Shown piece after piece: positions 55,566 through 64,000 of a stretch of 64,000 nucleotides of DNA (position 1 is the first letter of the stretch; every line of letters begins with the position of its first letter). The position numbers and the translations under genes are program-made. The DNA is taken from contig JARUHP010000005.1 of assembly GCA_030005635.1 (NCBI GenBank), positions 62,001-126,000 on the forward strand. Direction: 5' to 3'. The notes beneath the pieces were generated by a model. It saw only the letters and a list, made by a program, of their open reading frames with translations, was not told the origin of the DNA and made no database searches. The stretch comes from Deltaproteobacteria bacterium IMCC39146. GTDB lineage: Bacteria > Desulfobacterota > Desulfuromonadia > Desulfuromonadales > BM103.

Positions 55566-56753
55566 ATGAGTCGTAAACTGCTTGCCAACCTTGAGAGTCA
55601 GACAGAAAAACTACGCGAAGGAGGTCTGTTTAAGGCCGAGCGTCAACTTCACTCACCGCAGAGTTCCTCCATCACCATTGCCTCCGGTCAGGAGGTGATC
55701 AACTTCTGCGCCAATAACTACCTCGGACTGGCCAATCACCCCGAATTGATCGAAGCGGCTAAGCAAGGCTTGGATGAGCGCGGTTTCGGAATGGCTTCGG
55801 TCCGTTTCATCTGCGGCACTCAGGATGTGCATAAGCAGCTTGAGGCGCGGATCAGTGCGTTTCTTGATACCGAGGACACGATCCTCTATTCTTCCTGCTT
55901 CGACGCTAATGGCGGGCTGTTTGAAACCATACTCGAAGCCGATGACGTTATCATCAGCGATGCCCTGAATCACGCCAGTATCATCGATGGTATTCGACTG
56001 AGTCGTTGCAAGCGCCTGCGCTACGCTAACAACGACATGTCTGAACTTGAGGACTGTCTCATCGCATCGAAAGAGGCGCGTTTTCGTCTGATTGCAACGG
56101 ACGGCGTCTTCTCGATGGACGGAGTGATCGCCAATCTGCCGGAAATCTGTGATCTGGCCGAGAAGTATGATGCACTGGTGATGGTCGACGATTCGCATGC
56201 GGTTGGTTTGCTCGGGGATTGCGGCAGTGGCACGCATGAATACCGGCAGGTGGTTGATCGGGTTGATATTTTGACCGGCACCCTCGGCAAGGCACTCGGC
56301 GGGGCGAGCGGCGGCTATACGTCTGGTCGTAAGGAAATCATTGAATGGCTGCGACAGCGATCCCGACCTTACCTCTTCTCCAATTCTCTGGCGCCCCCGA
56401 TTGTCTTCGCTTCGCTTAAGGTCTTGGAGATTGTCTCCAGTGGCAATGAATTACGTGCTCGGCTGCATGACAACAGTCGTTATTTCCGGGAGCAGATGTT
56501 AGCTGCCGGATTCAGGTTGGCAGGGGCTGATCACCCGATCATCCCGGTGCTGATCGGCGATGCGGCTTTGAGCGCGCAGATGGCGGAATTGTTGCTTGAC
56601 GAAGGGGTTTATGTGGTCAGTTTCTCCTTTCCGGTGGTGCCAAAAGATGAGGCGCGCATCCGCACCCAGATGTCAGCCGCGCATACCCGTGAGCAGATCG
56701 ACAGAGCCGTTGCGGCCTTCATTAAAGTCGGTCTGCAGTTGGGGGTGATTTGA
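55566..56753 (+). CDS. kbl: 2-amino-3-ketobutyrate CoA ligase (glycine C-acetyltransferase)
   Basis: PLP enzyme of the alpha-oxoamine synthase family; splits 2-amino-3-ketobutyrate with CoA into glycine and acetyl-CoA. 395 residues. [27 protein letters not shown] and the PLP Lys region [17 protein letters not shown] are intact. It overlaps tdh by one base, giving the two-step threonine degradation operon kbl-tdh. Confidence 0.95.
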   Translation: MSRKLLANLESQTEKLREGGLFKAERQLHSPQSSSITIASGQEVINFCANNYLGLANHPELIEAAKQGLDERGFGMASVRFICGTQDVHKQLEARISAFLDTEDTILYSSCFDANGGLFETILEADDVIISDALNHASIIDGIRLSRCKRLRYANNDMSELEDCLIASKEARFRLIATDGVFSMDGVIANLPEICDLAEKYDALVMVDDSHAVGLLGDCGSGTHEYRQVVDRVDILTGTLGKALGGASGGYTSGRKEIIEWLRQRSRPYLFSNSLAPPIVFASLKVLEIVSSGNELRARLHDNSRYFREQMLAAGFRLAGADHPIIPVLIGDAALSAQMAELLLDEGVYVVSFSFPVVPKDEARIRTQMSAAHTREQIDRAVAAFIKVGLQLGVI

Positions 56754-57790
56754 TGGCGCAAAAGATGAAAGCCCTGGCAAAATTGCAACCGGAAGCTGGA
56801 ATCTGGATGCATGATGTGCCGATCCCGACGATTGGGCACAATGACCTTTTGATCAAAATTGTCAAAACGGCTATCTGTGGAACCGATGTTCATATTTACA
56901 ACTGGGATTCCTGGTCGCAACAGACTGTGCCGCTGAAGATGACGATCGGCCATGAATATGCTGGGGTGGTCGCGGCTGTCGGCGCGGAGGTCACCGGTTT
57001 CGCTGTTGGCGACCGGGTCTCCGGCGAAGGACATGTGACTTGCGGTCATTGTCGTAACTGTCGGGCCGGCCGCCGCCACCTTTGTCGCAACACCGTTGGT
57101 GTCGGGGTCAATCGCCCGGGTGCTTTTGCCGAATACCTGGTTTTGCCTGCGGTCAACGCCTTCAAGATTCCAGACGGTATCTCCGATGATATGGCGGCTA
57201 TTTTCGACCCACTCGGTAACGCGGTGCATTCGGCCCTCTCTTTTGACCTGGTCGGTGAGGATGTGCTGATCACCGGCGCTGGGCCGATCGGTATCATGTC
57301 GGCAGCTGTTGCCCGTCATGCCGGAGCCAGGCATGTGGTGGTGACAGATATCAACTCCTATAGACTCGGGTTGGCGGTTAAACTCGGGGCGACACGTGCG
57401 GTGCGTATCGATCAGGAGTCGTTGCAGGAGGTTGAGGCCGAGCTCGGCATGACCGAAGGGTTTGATGTCGGACTGGAGATGTCCGGTGCTCCGTCGGCTA
57501 TGGCAGAGATGTTTGCGACTATCAATCATGGCGGCAAGATCGCCCTGCTCGGCATTCCGGCCGACGAGATGTCGGTCGACTGGTCACAGATTATCCTCAA
57601 GGGTTTGACCCTGAAGGGGATCTACGGTCGGGAGATGTTTGAGACATGGTATAAGATGGCGAGCCTGATCCAGGCCGGGCTCGATCTGACTGATATTATC
57701 ACCCATCGTTTTCCGATCGAGGAGTACGAGCAGGCTTTTACCGTAATGCGTTCTGGGCAATCGGGCAAGGTTGTGCTGGATTGGGATTAA
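56753..57790 (+). CDS. tdh: L-threonine 3-dehydrogenase
   Basis: Zinc- and NAD-dependent oxidation of threonine to 2-amino-3-ketobutyrate. 345 residues, MDR superfamily. Catalytic zinc region [12 protein letters not shown] and GHEYAG; structural zinc Cys in [18 protein letters not shown] motif [10 protein letters not shown]. The ATG at 56753 overlaps the kbl TGA; a TTG one codon upstream is less likely. Confidence 0.96.
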   Translation: MAQKMKALAKLQPEAGIWMHDVPIPTIGHNDLLIKIVKTAICGTDVHIYNWDSWSQQTVPLKMTIGHEYAGVVAAVGAEVTGFAVGDRVSGEGHVTCGHCRNCRAGRRHLCRNTVGVGVNRPGAFAEYLVLPAVNAFKIPDGISDDMAAIFDPLGNAVHSALSFDLVGEDVLITGAGPIGIMSAAVARHAGARHVVVTDINSYRLGLAVKLGATRAVRIDQESLQEVEAELGMTEGFDVGLEMSGAPSAMAEMFATINHGGKIALLGIPADEMSVDWSQIILKGLTLKGIYGREMFETWYKMASLIQAGLDLTDIITHRFPIEEYEQAFTVMRSGQSGKVVLDWD

Positions 57791-57814
57791 CGGCTGGGGT
57801 TAGTGATAGGGACG

Positions 57815-57840
57815 AGTGACACCTATGTGTAAGTGTCACT
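57815..57840 (+). other. Inverted repeat after tdh
   Basis: AGTGACAC (57815-57822) pairs with GTGTCACT (57833-57840); a GTGCCTGTCCCC-type motif common in intergenic DNA of such genomes lies at about 57905-57917. No T-tract. Confidence 0.4.
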
Positions 57841-57979
57841 GATTCCGGTCTGTTGAGTGGAAATGTAGGGTGTTAGAAGATGCTCGAAGGCCTGGCTCAT
57901 AAAAGGTGCCTGTCCCCTAAGTCGAGCAGTTATCGTTCTTCTCGATGGCTCGCAGCTTTAATATGTTTCAGCCCTTGGC

Positions 57980-58008
57980 TTGACATCCGCCGCATTGATA
58001 CTTACTTT
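57980..58008 (+). promoter_or_regulatory. Candidate htpG promoter
   Basis: TTGACA (57980-57985), 17 bases, TACTTT (58003-58008), 55 bases before the start codon. No clear sigma-32 consensus or CIRCE element seen. Confidence 0.5.
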
Positions 58009-58063
58009 GTGCTGCGGAACAAAGGCAAATAACATCATTATTCTTCAGGAGGTAGCACCGACC

Positions 58064-59959
58064 ATGTCAGTAAGCAAACGTAAGTTCAAGGCTGAGGTTA
58101 ACAAGATTCTCGACCTTATGATCCATTCACTCTACTCGCACAAGGAGATTTTCCTCCGCGAGTTGATCTCCAACGCGTCCGACGCCATCGATAAAGCCCG
58201 CTATCTGTCGCTCACCGACAAGACGATCAATCCAACAGGCGACGAGTGGCAGATCGAGCTGATCGCCGACGCCGAGGCTGGCACGCTGACAGTGCGCGAC
58301 AACGGCATTGGCCTGACCCGCGACGAAGCCGCCGAGGCACTGGGTACCATTGCCCACTCAGGCACCAAGGAGTTTCTCAAACTACTCGAAAGCAACAAGA
58401 CCAAGGACAACCCTGAGTTGATCGGCCAATTCGGTGTCGGCTTCTACTCCGCTTTCATGGTCGCAGACCAGGTCACGGTCCTTACCCGCCGCGCCGACGC
58501 AGCGCCTGATGAGGCAATCTGCTGGAAGTCTGAGGCCGACGGCAACTACACCCTTGAAGACATCACCAAGGAAACGCGCGGTACCGATGTCATACTCCAT
58601 CTCAAGGAGGATGAAAAAGAGTACCTAAAGGAGTGGGAGCTTCGCAAGGTCGTCAAACAATACTCCGATTTCATCGAGTACCCGGTGGTGATGGATGTGA
58701 CCCGCAATCAGCCTGACCCCGATGACAAGGAAAAGTCGGTTGAGAAAACCGAGAGTGAAACCCTCAACTCGCGCAAGGCGATCTGGATCAAGGACAAGAG
58801 CGAAGTCAGCGAAGAAGAATACCGAGAGTTCTATAAACACATTTCCAACGACTTCAACGATCCGGCCAGAACGATCCATTACCGGGCGGAAGGCACCACT
58901 GAATTTTCGGTTCTCCTCTACCTGCCGAAGGAACGTCCGTTCGATATCCACTATCAGGAATACAAAATCGGTCCGACCCTCTACGTGCGTCGGGTGCAAA
59001 TCATGGATCACTGCGAAGCGATGATTCCTCCCTATCTGCGCTTTGTCAAAGGGGTGGTCGAATCAGCCGATCTGCCGCTCAATGTCAGTCGTGAGATGTT
59101 GCAGGACAACAAGGTCGTCAACGTTATAAAGAAAAACATCACCAAGAAGGTCCTCGACAACCTGGCGACGATGAAGAAAGAGGATCTGGAGGCCTACACC
59201 ACCTTCTACGATCAGTTCGGCCGCATCCTCAAAGAAGGGATTCACAACGATTTCGAACGCAAGGACGCCATCGCCGAGCTGCTGCTCTTCGAGTCGACCA
59301 AGACCGAACCGGGCAAGAAAATCACCCTTGCCGAGTATCTTGAGCGCATGCCCGAGGATCAAAAAGAGATTTACTACATGACCGGCCCCGATCGGGCGAC
59401 TGCCGAGTCGTCCCCATATCTCGAAGTTTTTAAGGAGAAGGGCTTAGAGGTGTTGTTGATGACCGACGACATCGACGATCTCATTATCAGCAGCCTGGGG
59501 CAATACCAGGAGAAAGAGCTTCAGTCAGCCGTCAAGGGAGACCTTGATCTGGGTGACAGCGACAAGAAGGAAGAGAAACAAAAGGAGTACAGCGACCTGC
59601 TGGCATTGATGAAGGAGCAACTCAAGGACGTGGTCGCCGAGGTGCGTGTCTCAGGACGGCTCAGGGACTCAGCGGTCTGTCTGGTTTCTGGCGAGAACGA
59701 TCTTGACCCGCAGATGGAAAAGATGTTCCGCGCCATGGGTCAGAACGTCCCCCAGGGACAACGTTCCCTCGAAGTCAATCCTGACCACCCGCTGATCGCC
59801 AAAATGCAGGCGCTCTTTACCGCCGACGCCAAGAACGACCGGCTCGAGGAGTATGTCGACCTGCTCTACGATCAGGCGCTGTTGCTGGAAGGCGACCGCC
59901 CGCGTGATCCGGTGGCGTTTGCCAAGGCCATGTCGCAGTTGATGGCTGAGGGGGCATAG
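58064..59959 (+). CDS. htpG: Molecular chaperone HtpG (Hsp90)
   Basis: 631 residues. N-terminal GHKL ATPase domain with ELISNASDAIDKAR, DNGIGLT, GTIAHSGTKEFL and GQFGVGFYSAFMV; middle domain with the catalytic-loop Arg region LPLNVSREMLQ; C-terminal dimerisation domain. AGGAGG precedes the ATG at 58064; a longer upstream frame adds non-conserved residues. Monocistronic, followed by a strong terminator. Confidence 0.97.
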   Translation: MSVSKRKFKAEVNKILDLMIHSLYSHKEIFLRELISNASDAIDKARYLSLTDKTINPTGDEWQIELIADAEAGTLTVRDNGIGLTRDEAAEALGTIAHSGTKEFLKLLESNKTKDNPELIGQFGVGFYSAFMVADQVTVLTRRADAAPDEAICWKSEADGNYTLEDITKETRGTDVILHLKEDEKEYLKEWELRKVVKQYSDFIEYPVVMDVTRNQPDPDDKEKSVEKTESETLNSRKAIWIKDKSEVSEEEYREFYKHISNDFNDPARTIHYRAEGTTEFSVLLYLPKERPFDIHYQEYKIGPTLYVRRVQIMDHCEAMIPPYLRFVKGVVESADLPLNVSREMLQDNKVVNVIKKNITKKVLDNLATMKKEDLEAYTTFYDQFGRILKEGIHNDFERKDAIAELLLFESTKTEPGKKITLAEYLERMPEDQKEIYYMTGPDRATAESSPYLEVFKEKGLEVLLMTDDIDDLIISSLGQYQEKELQSAVKGDLDLGDSDKKEEKQKEYSDLLALMKEQLKDVVAEVRVSGRLRDSAVCLVSGENDLDPQMEKMFRAMGQNVPQGQRSLEVNPDHPLIAKMQALFTADAKNDRLEEYVDLLYDQALLLEGDRPRDPVAFAKAMSQLMAEGA

Positions 59960-59985
59960 ACGCCTCATTTTTTCTAGCAACACTG

Positions 59986-60020
59986 AACCGCCCGTCAGGA
60001 TGAATGACGGGCGGTTTTTT
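59986..60020 (+). terminator. Terminator after htpG
   Basis: AACCGCCCGTCA (59986-59997) pairs with TGACGGGCGGTT (60005-60016), then TTTT. Confidence 0.93.
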
Positions 60021-60097
60021 AATGCGTGAAAAATGGCAGGTGATGCGCAGACACATCGCATCGAGGACACTTTAGTAATGTGTCACCGATTCGAAGA

Positions 60098-60301
60098 CAA
60101 AACCTTTTTTGCCGCAGATAATATCTGATAACTTCTGATAAAACAGAGAAGCAGGATTATGCTTGGGTTAAAAGCCATCAACCACAAAGATTAAGCCTTT
60201 GCCCTATCATATTTGATCAGATTCTATCTGCGGCCAATCTGCCTTTCGCTTTTTGATTCTGTTCCAATCTGCGTGTACCAGACCTTATCCGCGTTCGACA
60301 A
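60098..60301 (+). repeat. Intergenic repeat element, copy 3 (diverged)
   Basis: Related to the elements at 54831 and 55086: ACCTTTTTTGCCGCAGATAA at the left, GATCAGATTCTATCTGCGGCC ending at 60235 (shown by its core ATTCTATCTGCGGCC), then the CCAATCTGCGTG...GCGTTCGAC tail. Lacks the CCACAGAG block. Confidence 0.8.
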
Positions 60302-60307
60302 CCTCTT

Positions 60308-60535
60308 TTAGCATAACGCTATTAGCTTCATGATTACTTCGAGATTACAAAGATTTAGAGCCTTAAAGTCAAAATCACGAAGTAATAACGAGTCCCTCTC
60401 CACATAAACAAATGCATTGTCCCAGATATCATCGATCACCCGCTTGGCATCCGATAAGGGCAGGGCAGATAGTGTCATGTCTTCTTGACGGGTTAGTAAA
60501 GCGTAGTCGCGACTCTGGCTGTTGGCATCGAACAA
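60308..60535 (-). pseudogene. Hypothetical 75-residue frame, possible gene remnant
   Basis: From a TTG at 60535; the frame is open for about 30 more codons upstream but without a usable start, and no ribosome site is visible. DFDIDKALNNL (upstream part) and DFDFKALNL (C-terminal part) look like a degenerate internal repeat. No family recognised. It lies between a repeat element and a minisatellite, so decay is plausible. Confidence 0.3.
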
Positions 60536-60636
60536 CTCCGCTTTGAGGTCGTTCAGGTTATTCAGGGCCTTGTCGATATCGAAATCGATGATGGCACCTA
60601 ATGTTAAGCCTTGCCTTTTGCCTCAGGATTACCTCA

Positions 60637-60688
60637 TGATTTGTCTGATTTGTCTGATTTGTCTGATTTGTCTGATTTGTCTGATTTA
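60637..60688 (+). repeat. 9-bp minisatellite (TGATTTGTC)
   Basis: Five perfect tandem copies of TGATTTGTC (60637-60681) and a partial sixth. Noncoding. The remaining sequence to 60851 has no feature I can name. Confidence 0.95.
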
Positions 60689-60851
60689 TGGTTCAAAATC
60701 CATGTAATCTCGAAGTCATCCCGAGGCTAATATTGCTCCTATGTTTAGCTTGTTGCTTAGGATAAACAGGATAGGGTAAAGCTGAAGCAAACAGCCCTGT
60801 AGATAAACATTTTAACCAATCACGAATATCGAACAACGGATCACGGCTCCT

Positions 60852-61328
60852 ATGTCCCATTGGGTAACAAAATACGTTCTACCAATCCTCGTCATCGCCC
60901 TGATCGCTGTTATTTACTTCGATTCCAGTTCGATGGAGAAGATTGATCTCGATGCCAGTTACAGTGAGCCGGTGGCTGTCGCTTCGAGACAACCCCAGAG
61001 CGCTTCAAGGCCGCCGTTAACGCGCGAACCTCAAACGTCAGCCGCTGTTACGAGGAGTCGCCTGGCGATAGGTGAACGTTACAACACTCTCGCAGAGTTG
61101 GAACAAGATCTACTAGCTGCAGGGTTTGTACGTGTCGGTCACTTTGGTGAGTTCTGGCCAGCTTCTGTTGCTGATATTGCCACAGGTCGTGATAAGATCA
61201 AGTTTGTAAGGCAGAATGGCACACCGCATCATTATAAGGAATTTGCTGGTTACGCTATGAAGATGGTGCGGTTGTGGAGTGGCAATCAAGAGACGATTGT
61301 GGTGTTTCGGTCGGAGGAGAAGAGGTAG
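60852..61328 (+). CDS. Hypothetical single-pass membrane protein
   Basis: 158 residues. N-terminal transmembrane segment (YVLPILVIALIAVIYF, about 8-23), a Ser/Pro/Arg-rich linker (about 40-70) and a compact C-terminal domain (about 72-155, LAELEQDLLAAGFVRVGHFGEFW ... ; core LAAGFVRVGHFGEFWP). Topology suggests the domain is periplasmic. No known family recognised. No strong Shine-Dalgarno sequence. Confidence 0.5.
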   Translation: MSHWVTKYVLPILVIALIAVIYFDSSSMEKIDLDASYSEPVAVASRQPQSASRPPLTREPQTSAAVTRSRLAIGERYNTLAELEQDLLAAGFVRVGHFGEFWPASVADIATGRDKIKFVRQNGTPHHYKEFAGYAMKMVRLWSGNQETIVVFRSEEKR

Positions 61329-61386
61329 GGGGGGTGGAATAGAGTATTGTCTCCCTCGATTTCCGGTTTTTTAACAGGAGTAAGGA

Positions 61387-61602
61387 ATGGCGAAGAATTC
61401 AAATACAGGTATGCAAATTATTGGGCTGGTTTTGCTTGTGGCCGGAGCCGGGCTGGCGTACTGGGGATATCAGCTGTCCGGTTCACTCACCTCGCAGTTC
61501 ACCGAAGCAGTCTCCGGTTCTATGCCGGATGAGGTGATGTATCGGTATATCGGCGGGGCAGTTTGCGGGGTTGTTGGGTTTTTTCTGTTGTTTAAGAAGT
61601 GA
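61387..61602 (+). CDS. DUF3185-like small membrane protein
   Basis: 71 residues, two hydrophobic segments (MQIIGLVLLVAGAGLAYWGY and YIGGAVCGVVGFFLLF) around a short loop with SGSLTSQFTEAVSG. The layout matches the DUF3185 family of unknown function. AGGAGTAAGGA lies just before the ATG at 61387. Confidence 0.7.
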   Translation: MAKNSNTGMQIIGLVLLVAGAGLAYWGYQLSGSLTSQFTEAVSGSMPDEVMYRYIGGAVCGVVGFFLLFKK

Positions 61603-61659
61603 GATGGGGCTGTCCTTATTAAGGGCCTGGCGCTGCGTCCATTATTAAAATACGTATTA

Positions 61660-61689
61660 TGTCCCCCGATTCGATGTCCCCCGATTCGA
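61660..61689 (+). repeat. Tandem 15-bp duplication
   Basis: TGTCCCCCGATTCGA occurs twice in direct succession (61660-61674, 61675-61689). A related CACCGATTCGAA occurs near 60085. Lies in the 3' region of the minus-strand kinase gene. Confidence 0.9.
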
Positions 61690-61708
61690 ACCTCCCTTGG
61701 TTCAGGTC

Positions 61709-63268
61709 TTAGTCCCGTTCAGAAAGGCGTTCAGCCATCTCGTCAGGCATCGTATCGGGCCAGACGGTCAGGACCAGCTCACGTTCCTCCTCGGTCAACG
61801 GTTGCTGCTCAGCCAACTGATAATCCAACACTGTCATATTCGCTTCCGAGATATCAACCCCTTCAGTGTCACGCTGTTGAATACGGCGGCGCAATTCTGC
61901 CTCGGCAACCTGGAAGTCGAGGATGACTAGAGGGACTGATAACTCTGCGGCGAGACAGCGCAGCCTGTCTCTCTGCAGCTTTTTCAGGAAGGTAGCATCG
62001 ACAATCACCGAATAACCGGCGGTGAGCACTGCTTTGGCGATCAGCTGTAGCCGCTCGTAAGTTGCATGATTGGCCTTGTCGTCATAAATGCCGCCACCGG
62101 GAGGTGAGTGGCTGCTTGTTGTTGCGCTCAGCCCGTGCAGTCGCTTGCGCTCCCTGTCGGACTGCAGGTGGATAAAGCCGCAGCTATCCGACAGTTTACG
62201 AACGAAAGTACTCTTGCCAGAGGCGGAGAGCCCATGGGTAATGATCAGTCGCCTGGGTGGCGTTGCCGTGTAGCTGCTGGCCAGCGCCAGGTAGCTGTGG
62301 TAGAGCTCAATGTCCTGTTTTCTTTCTGTATCGCTCAAGCCGGGTTGGCCCAGCCGCATGCACAGCACCTTGGTTCGAACCATGGCCCGGTAGAGCTTGT
62401 AGAAACGCAACAGTTGCAGCCCCTGATAATCCCCGGTCTCCTGCAGGTAAAGATTCAGAAAGTGCCAACCAAGCTTTGCCTCTCCCCGATCATCCAGATC
62501 CATAACCAGAAAAGCGATATCATTAATAACATCAATCCAGCGCAGGTTGTCGTTGAACTCGATGCAGTCAAAAAGGACTGGCTCATTATCAATCCAGGCC
62601 ATGTTGGCTAGATGCAAATCACCGTGGCATTCACGAATAAAACCTTCAGCCTTTCGTTGCCAAAGAATGTCATACTGATCATCGCAGCACTTACGAGTCC
62701 ATTCTTCAAGCCCCTTCAACTTGCGATATTCTTTTACGGAGAGCAGCGAACCGAACTGGGTGAAGTTTTCGAGCACAGGATCAATAACTGCTTGCGGGGT
62801 GCCATATGGCTGTTCTGGCTCGGCAACCTCTGCAGCTTGATGAACCTTGGCGATCATGATAGCGAAACGGTCGAGTTGCCGGGTGCCCAGGAGGCCAGCC
62901 GCCAGCACCCGATCAAGCTGGTCCTGTTGCGCAAAACGCCTCATCTTCAACGCATAATCAAGGGCCGGCCTGCCGTGTATTTCCGGGCAAGCCGGATCCC
63001 CCCCGATTTGGTTAACAGCCAGGTAGAGTTGCGGTGCGAAACGTCGATTGAGTCGTAACTCTTCAAGGCAGAAATGGTGGCGTTTGGCAAGAGTGGAAAA
63101 ATCAAGAAAACCAAAATTAACCGGCTTTTTCACCTTGTATGCAAAATCTCCGGCGAGAAAGACCCAGGAGATGTGGGTTTCGATCAGCGTGACCTGCTCG
63201 ACCGGATGGTCGTAGAAGTCCGGTTGCAGCATGGCCTTGATAAGGGTTCTCTCTGTTGCTGCGTCCAC
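61709..63268 (-). CDS. Fused aminoglycoside phosphotransferase-like / AAA kinase protein
   Basis: 519 residues. N-terminal part (about 1-330) is an APH-type kinase fold with the catalytic loop ECHGDLHLANMAWID and metal motif FDCIEFND. The C-terminal part (about 340-500) is a P-loop kinase with Walker A HGLSASGKSTFVRKL. Such fusions are widespread annotated as AAA-family ATPase or zeta-toxin-like kinase; substrate unknown. Its presence does not imply drug resistance. Apparently a single-gene unit. Confidence 0.82.
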   Translation of the reverse strand: MDAATERTLIKAMLQPDFYDHPVEQVTLIETHISWVFLAGDFAYKVKKPVNFGFLDFSTLAKRHHFCLEELRLNRRFAPQLYLAVNQIGGDPACPEIHGRPALDYALKMRRFAQQDQLDRVLAAGLLGTRQLDRFAIMIAKVHQAAEVAEPEQPYGTPQAVIDPVLENFTQFGSLLSVKEYRKLKGLEEWTRKCCDDQYDILWQRKAEGFIRECHGDLHLANMAWIDNEPVLFDCIEFNDNLRWIDVINDIAFLVMDLDDRGEAKLGWHFLNLYLQETGDYQGLQLLRFYKLYRAMVRTKVLCMRLGQPGLSDTERKQDIELYHSYLALASSYTATPPRRLIITHGLSASGKSTFVRKLSDSCGFIHLQSDRERKRLHGLSATTSSHSPPGGGIYDDKANHATYERLQLIAKAVLTAGYSVIVDATFLKKLQRDRLRCLAAELSVPLVILDFQVAEAELRRRIQQRDTEGVDISEANMTVLDYQLAEQQPLTEEERELVLTVWPDTMPDEMAERLSERD

Positions 63269-63503
63269 CTATTCACCTCCAGCCTGACAGAATCTTTTAA
63301 TAGCTTAATTGATAAGAAACACAGAGCAAGGGGGTAAGCGACTTTAAAGCTTCAACAAACAGGTTAGAGCGCCGGACGATTTTGTTAAATGTGTTTGGAA
63401 TGGTAGGTCGTTATAAAGAAAGTTAAAAAACACGCGTTGCCAGACAGAACGATTTTGTGAGTAAAATGTAGATAGGCCATGTGAATCTTACCGTTGTTAT
63501 TGT

Positions 63504-63532
63504 TTGACAAAGTTAACGGCGTCTAAAATACT
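63504..63532 (+). promoter_or_regulatory. Candidate promoter of the aldo/keto reductase gene
   Basis: TTGACA (63504-63509), 17 bases, AATACT (63527-63532), 31 bases before the start codon. The remaining 63269-63503 contains no gene. Confidence 0.5.
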
Positions 63533-63562
63533 AGAAGTAACTCAGAATCAGGGAGGCCTGAA

Positions 63563-64000
63563 ATGTTGTACAGAAAGGTGCCAAAAAACGGAGATGCGTT
63601 GTCCATTCTCGGCTTCGGATGCATGCGCTTACCTACGAAAGAGGGACAGATCGATGAACCAAGAGCGATTCGTCAAATCCGCTCAGCTATTGACAGAGGG
63701 TTGAATTATATCGATACCGCCTGGCCGTATCACGGCGGAGAGAGTGAGCCCCTGGTGGGAAGAGCCTTGAAAGAGGGCTACCGTGAACGTGTGAAGTTGG
63801 CTACCAAGCTACCATCCTTCCTGATCAAAACCCGGGAGGACATGGACCTTTACCTGAATGCCCAATTAAAAAAGCTCGACATCGATCACATCGATTATTA
63901 TTTGGTCCACACCCTTACCGGACCCATGTGGGAGGCCATGGTGAAGTTGGGTATTCACGATTTTCTTGACAAAGCCAAGGCCGACGGACTCATTGTCAAT
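63563..64000 (+). CDS. Aldo/keto reductase (3' end outside window)
   Basis: 146 codons visible from the ATG at 63563, after GGGAGG at 63551-63556. ILGFGCMRLPT, NYIDTAWPYHGGESE (Asp and Tyr of the AKR tetrad) and the Lys in KLATKLPS followed by the His region YYLVHTL show an intact AKR active site. Many relatives in anaerobes carry a C-terminal 4Fe-4S domain; that part is beyond the window. Frame remains open to base 64000. Confidence 0.9.
   Translation, partial: MLYRKVPKNGDALSILGFGCMRLPTKEGQIDEPRAIRQIRSAIDRGLNYIDTAWPYHGGESEPLVGRALKEGYRERVKLATKLPSFLIKTREDMDLYLNAQLKKLDIDHIDYYLVHTLTGPMWEAMVKLGIHDFLDKAKADGLIVN

Noticed and set aside
60522-60707. Plus-strand frame encoding repeated ICL units
   Set aside because: It is simply the translation of the 9-bp minisatellite, without a ribosome site.

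Overview
This window looks like chromosome from a Deltaproteobacterium of the Desulfuromonadales type (Desulfuromonas/Geobacter relatives). That is an inference from gene content and order, not a database match. The clues are a multihaem c-type cytochrome with a HAO-like layout, an etfB-etfA-membrane FeS oxidoreductase (EMO) block, a fused ribBA in a glyA-nrdR-rib-nusB cluster, and surE-pcm-yqaA-nlpD-rpoS next to thrS-infC-rpmI-rplT-pheST-ihfA. Most of the window is ordinary, densely packed housekeeping DNA, broken by several accessory segments and repeat-rich intergenic regions.

Layout. 1-9.4 kb (+): 3' part of fabF, rpiB, glyA, dCMP deaminase, nrdR, the complete riboflavin set ribD-ribE-ribBA-ribH, nusB, an orphan M17 N-terminal domain protein, and hom. 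9.5-12.3 kb (-): trmL, an lpxL-type acyltransferase and metY. 12.5-14.4 kb (+): an RqcH/NFACT protein and tRNA-Leu(CAG). 14.4-19.6 kb: an exported DsrE-like protein, a CRP/FNR regulator, a beta-propeller lipoprotein, a nine-CXXCH cytochrome, a YgbA-type protein and a FrdX-type ferredoxin. Two FNR-type palindromes in this block suggest a nitrosative-stress or nitrogen-oxide module. 19.7-33.6 kb (+): HD protein, thioesterase, two tRNA-Val genes, thrS-infC (ATA start)-rpmI-rplT, pheS-pheT-ihfA-merR, surE-pcm-yqaA-nlpD-rpoS-apt and tRNA-Arg(CCT). 34-40.2 kb (+): etfB-etfA-EMO, an NMO-family flavoprotein and an acyl-CoA dehydrogenase, an acyl-CoA oxidation block feeding the quinone pool.

40.2-41.7 kb holds a serine recombinase-like protein whose catalytic residues are largely replaced, preceded by repeated CTATCAA motifs. 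41.7-52.8 kb is a complete glycerol locus: on the minus strand glpR-glpS-glpT-glpP-glpQ-glpU-glpV-glpD, an ABC glycerol importer of the kind described in Rhizobium, divergent from glpK and an SDR gene. 53-54.8 kb is a more A+T-rich patch with a small membrane protein, an SRAP/YedK protein and a Ros/MucR zinc-finger protein. 54.8-55.3 kb is a tandemly duplicated 222-bp repeat, with a third, diverged copy at 60.1 kb. 55.5-60 kb: kbl-tdh threonine catabolism and htpG. 60-64 kb: repeats, a 9-bp minisatellite, small unknown proteins, an APH/AAA kinase fusion and the start of an aldo/keto reductase.

The two places most worth experimental attention are the 15-19.6 kb FNR-box/cytochrome/YgbA/FrdX block and the catalytically degenerate recombinase-like protein at 40.6 kb.
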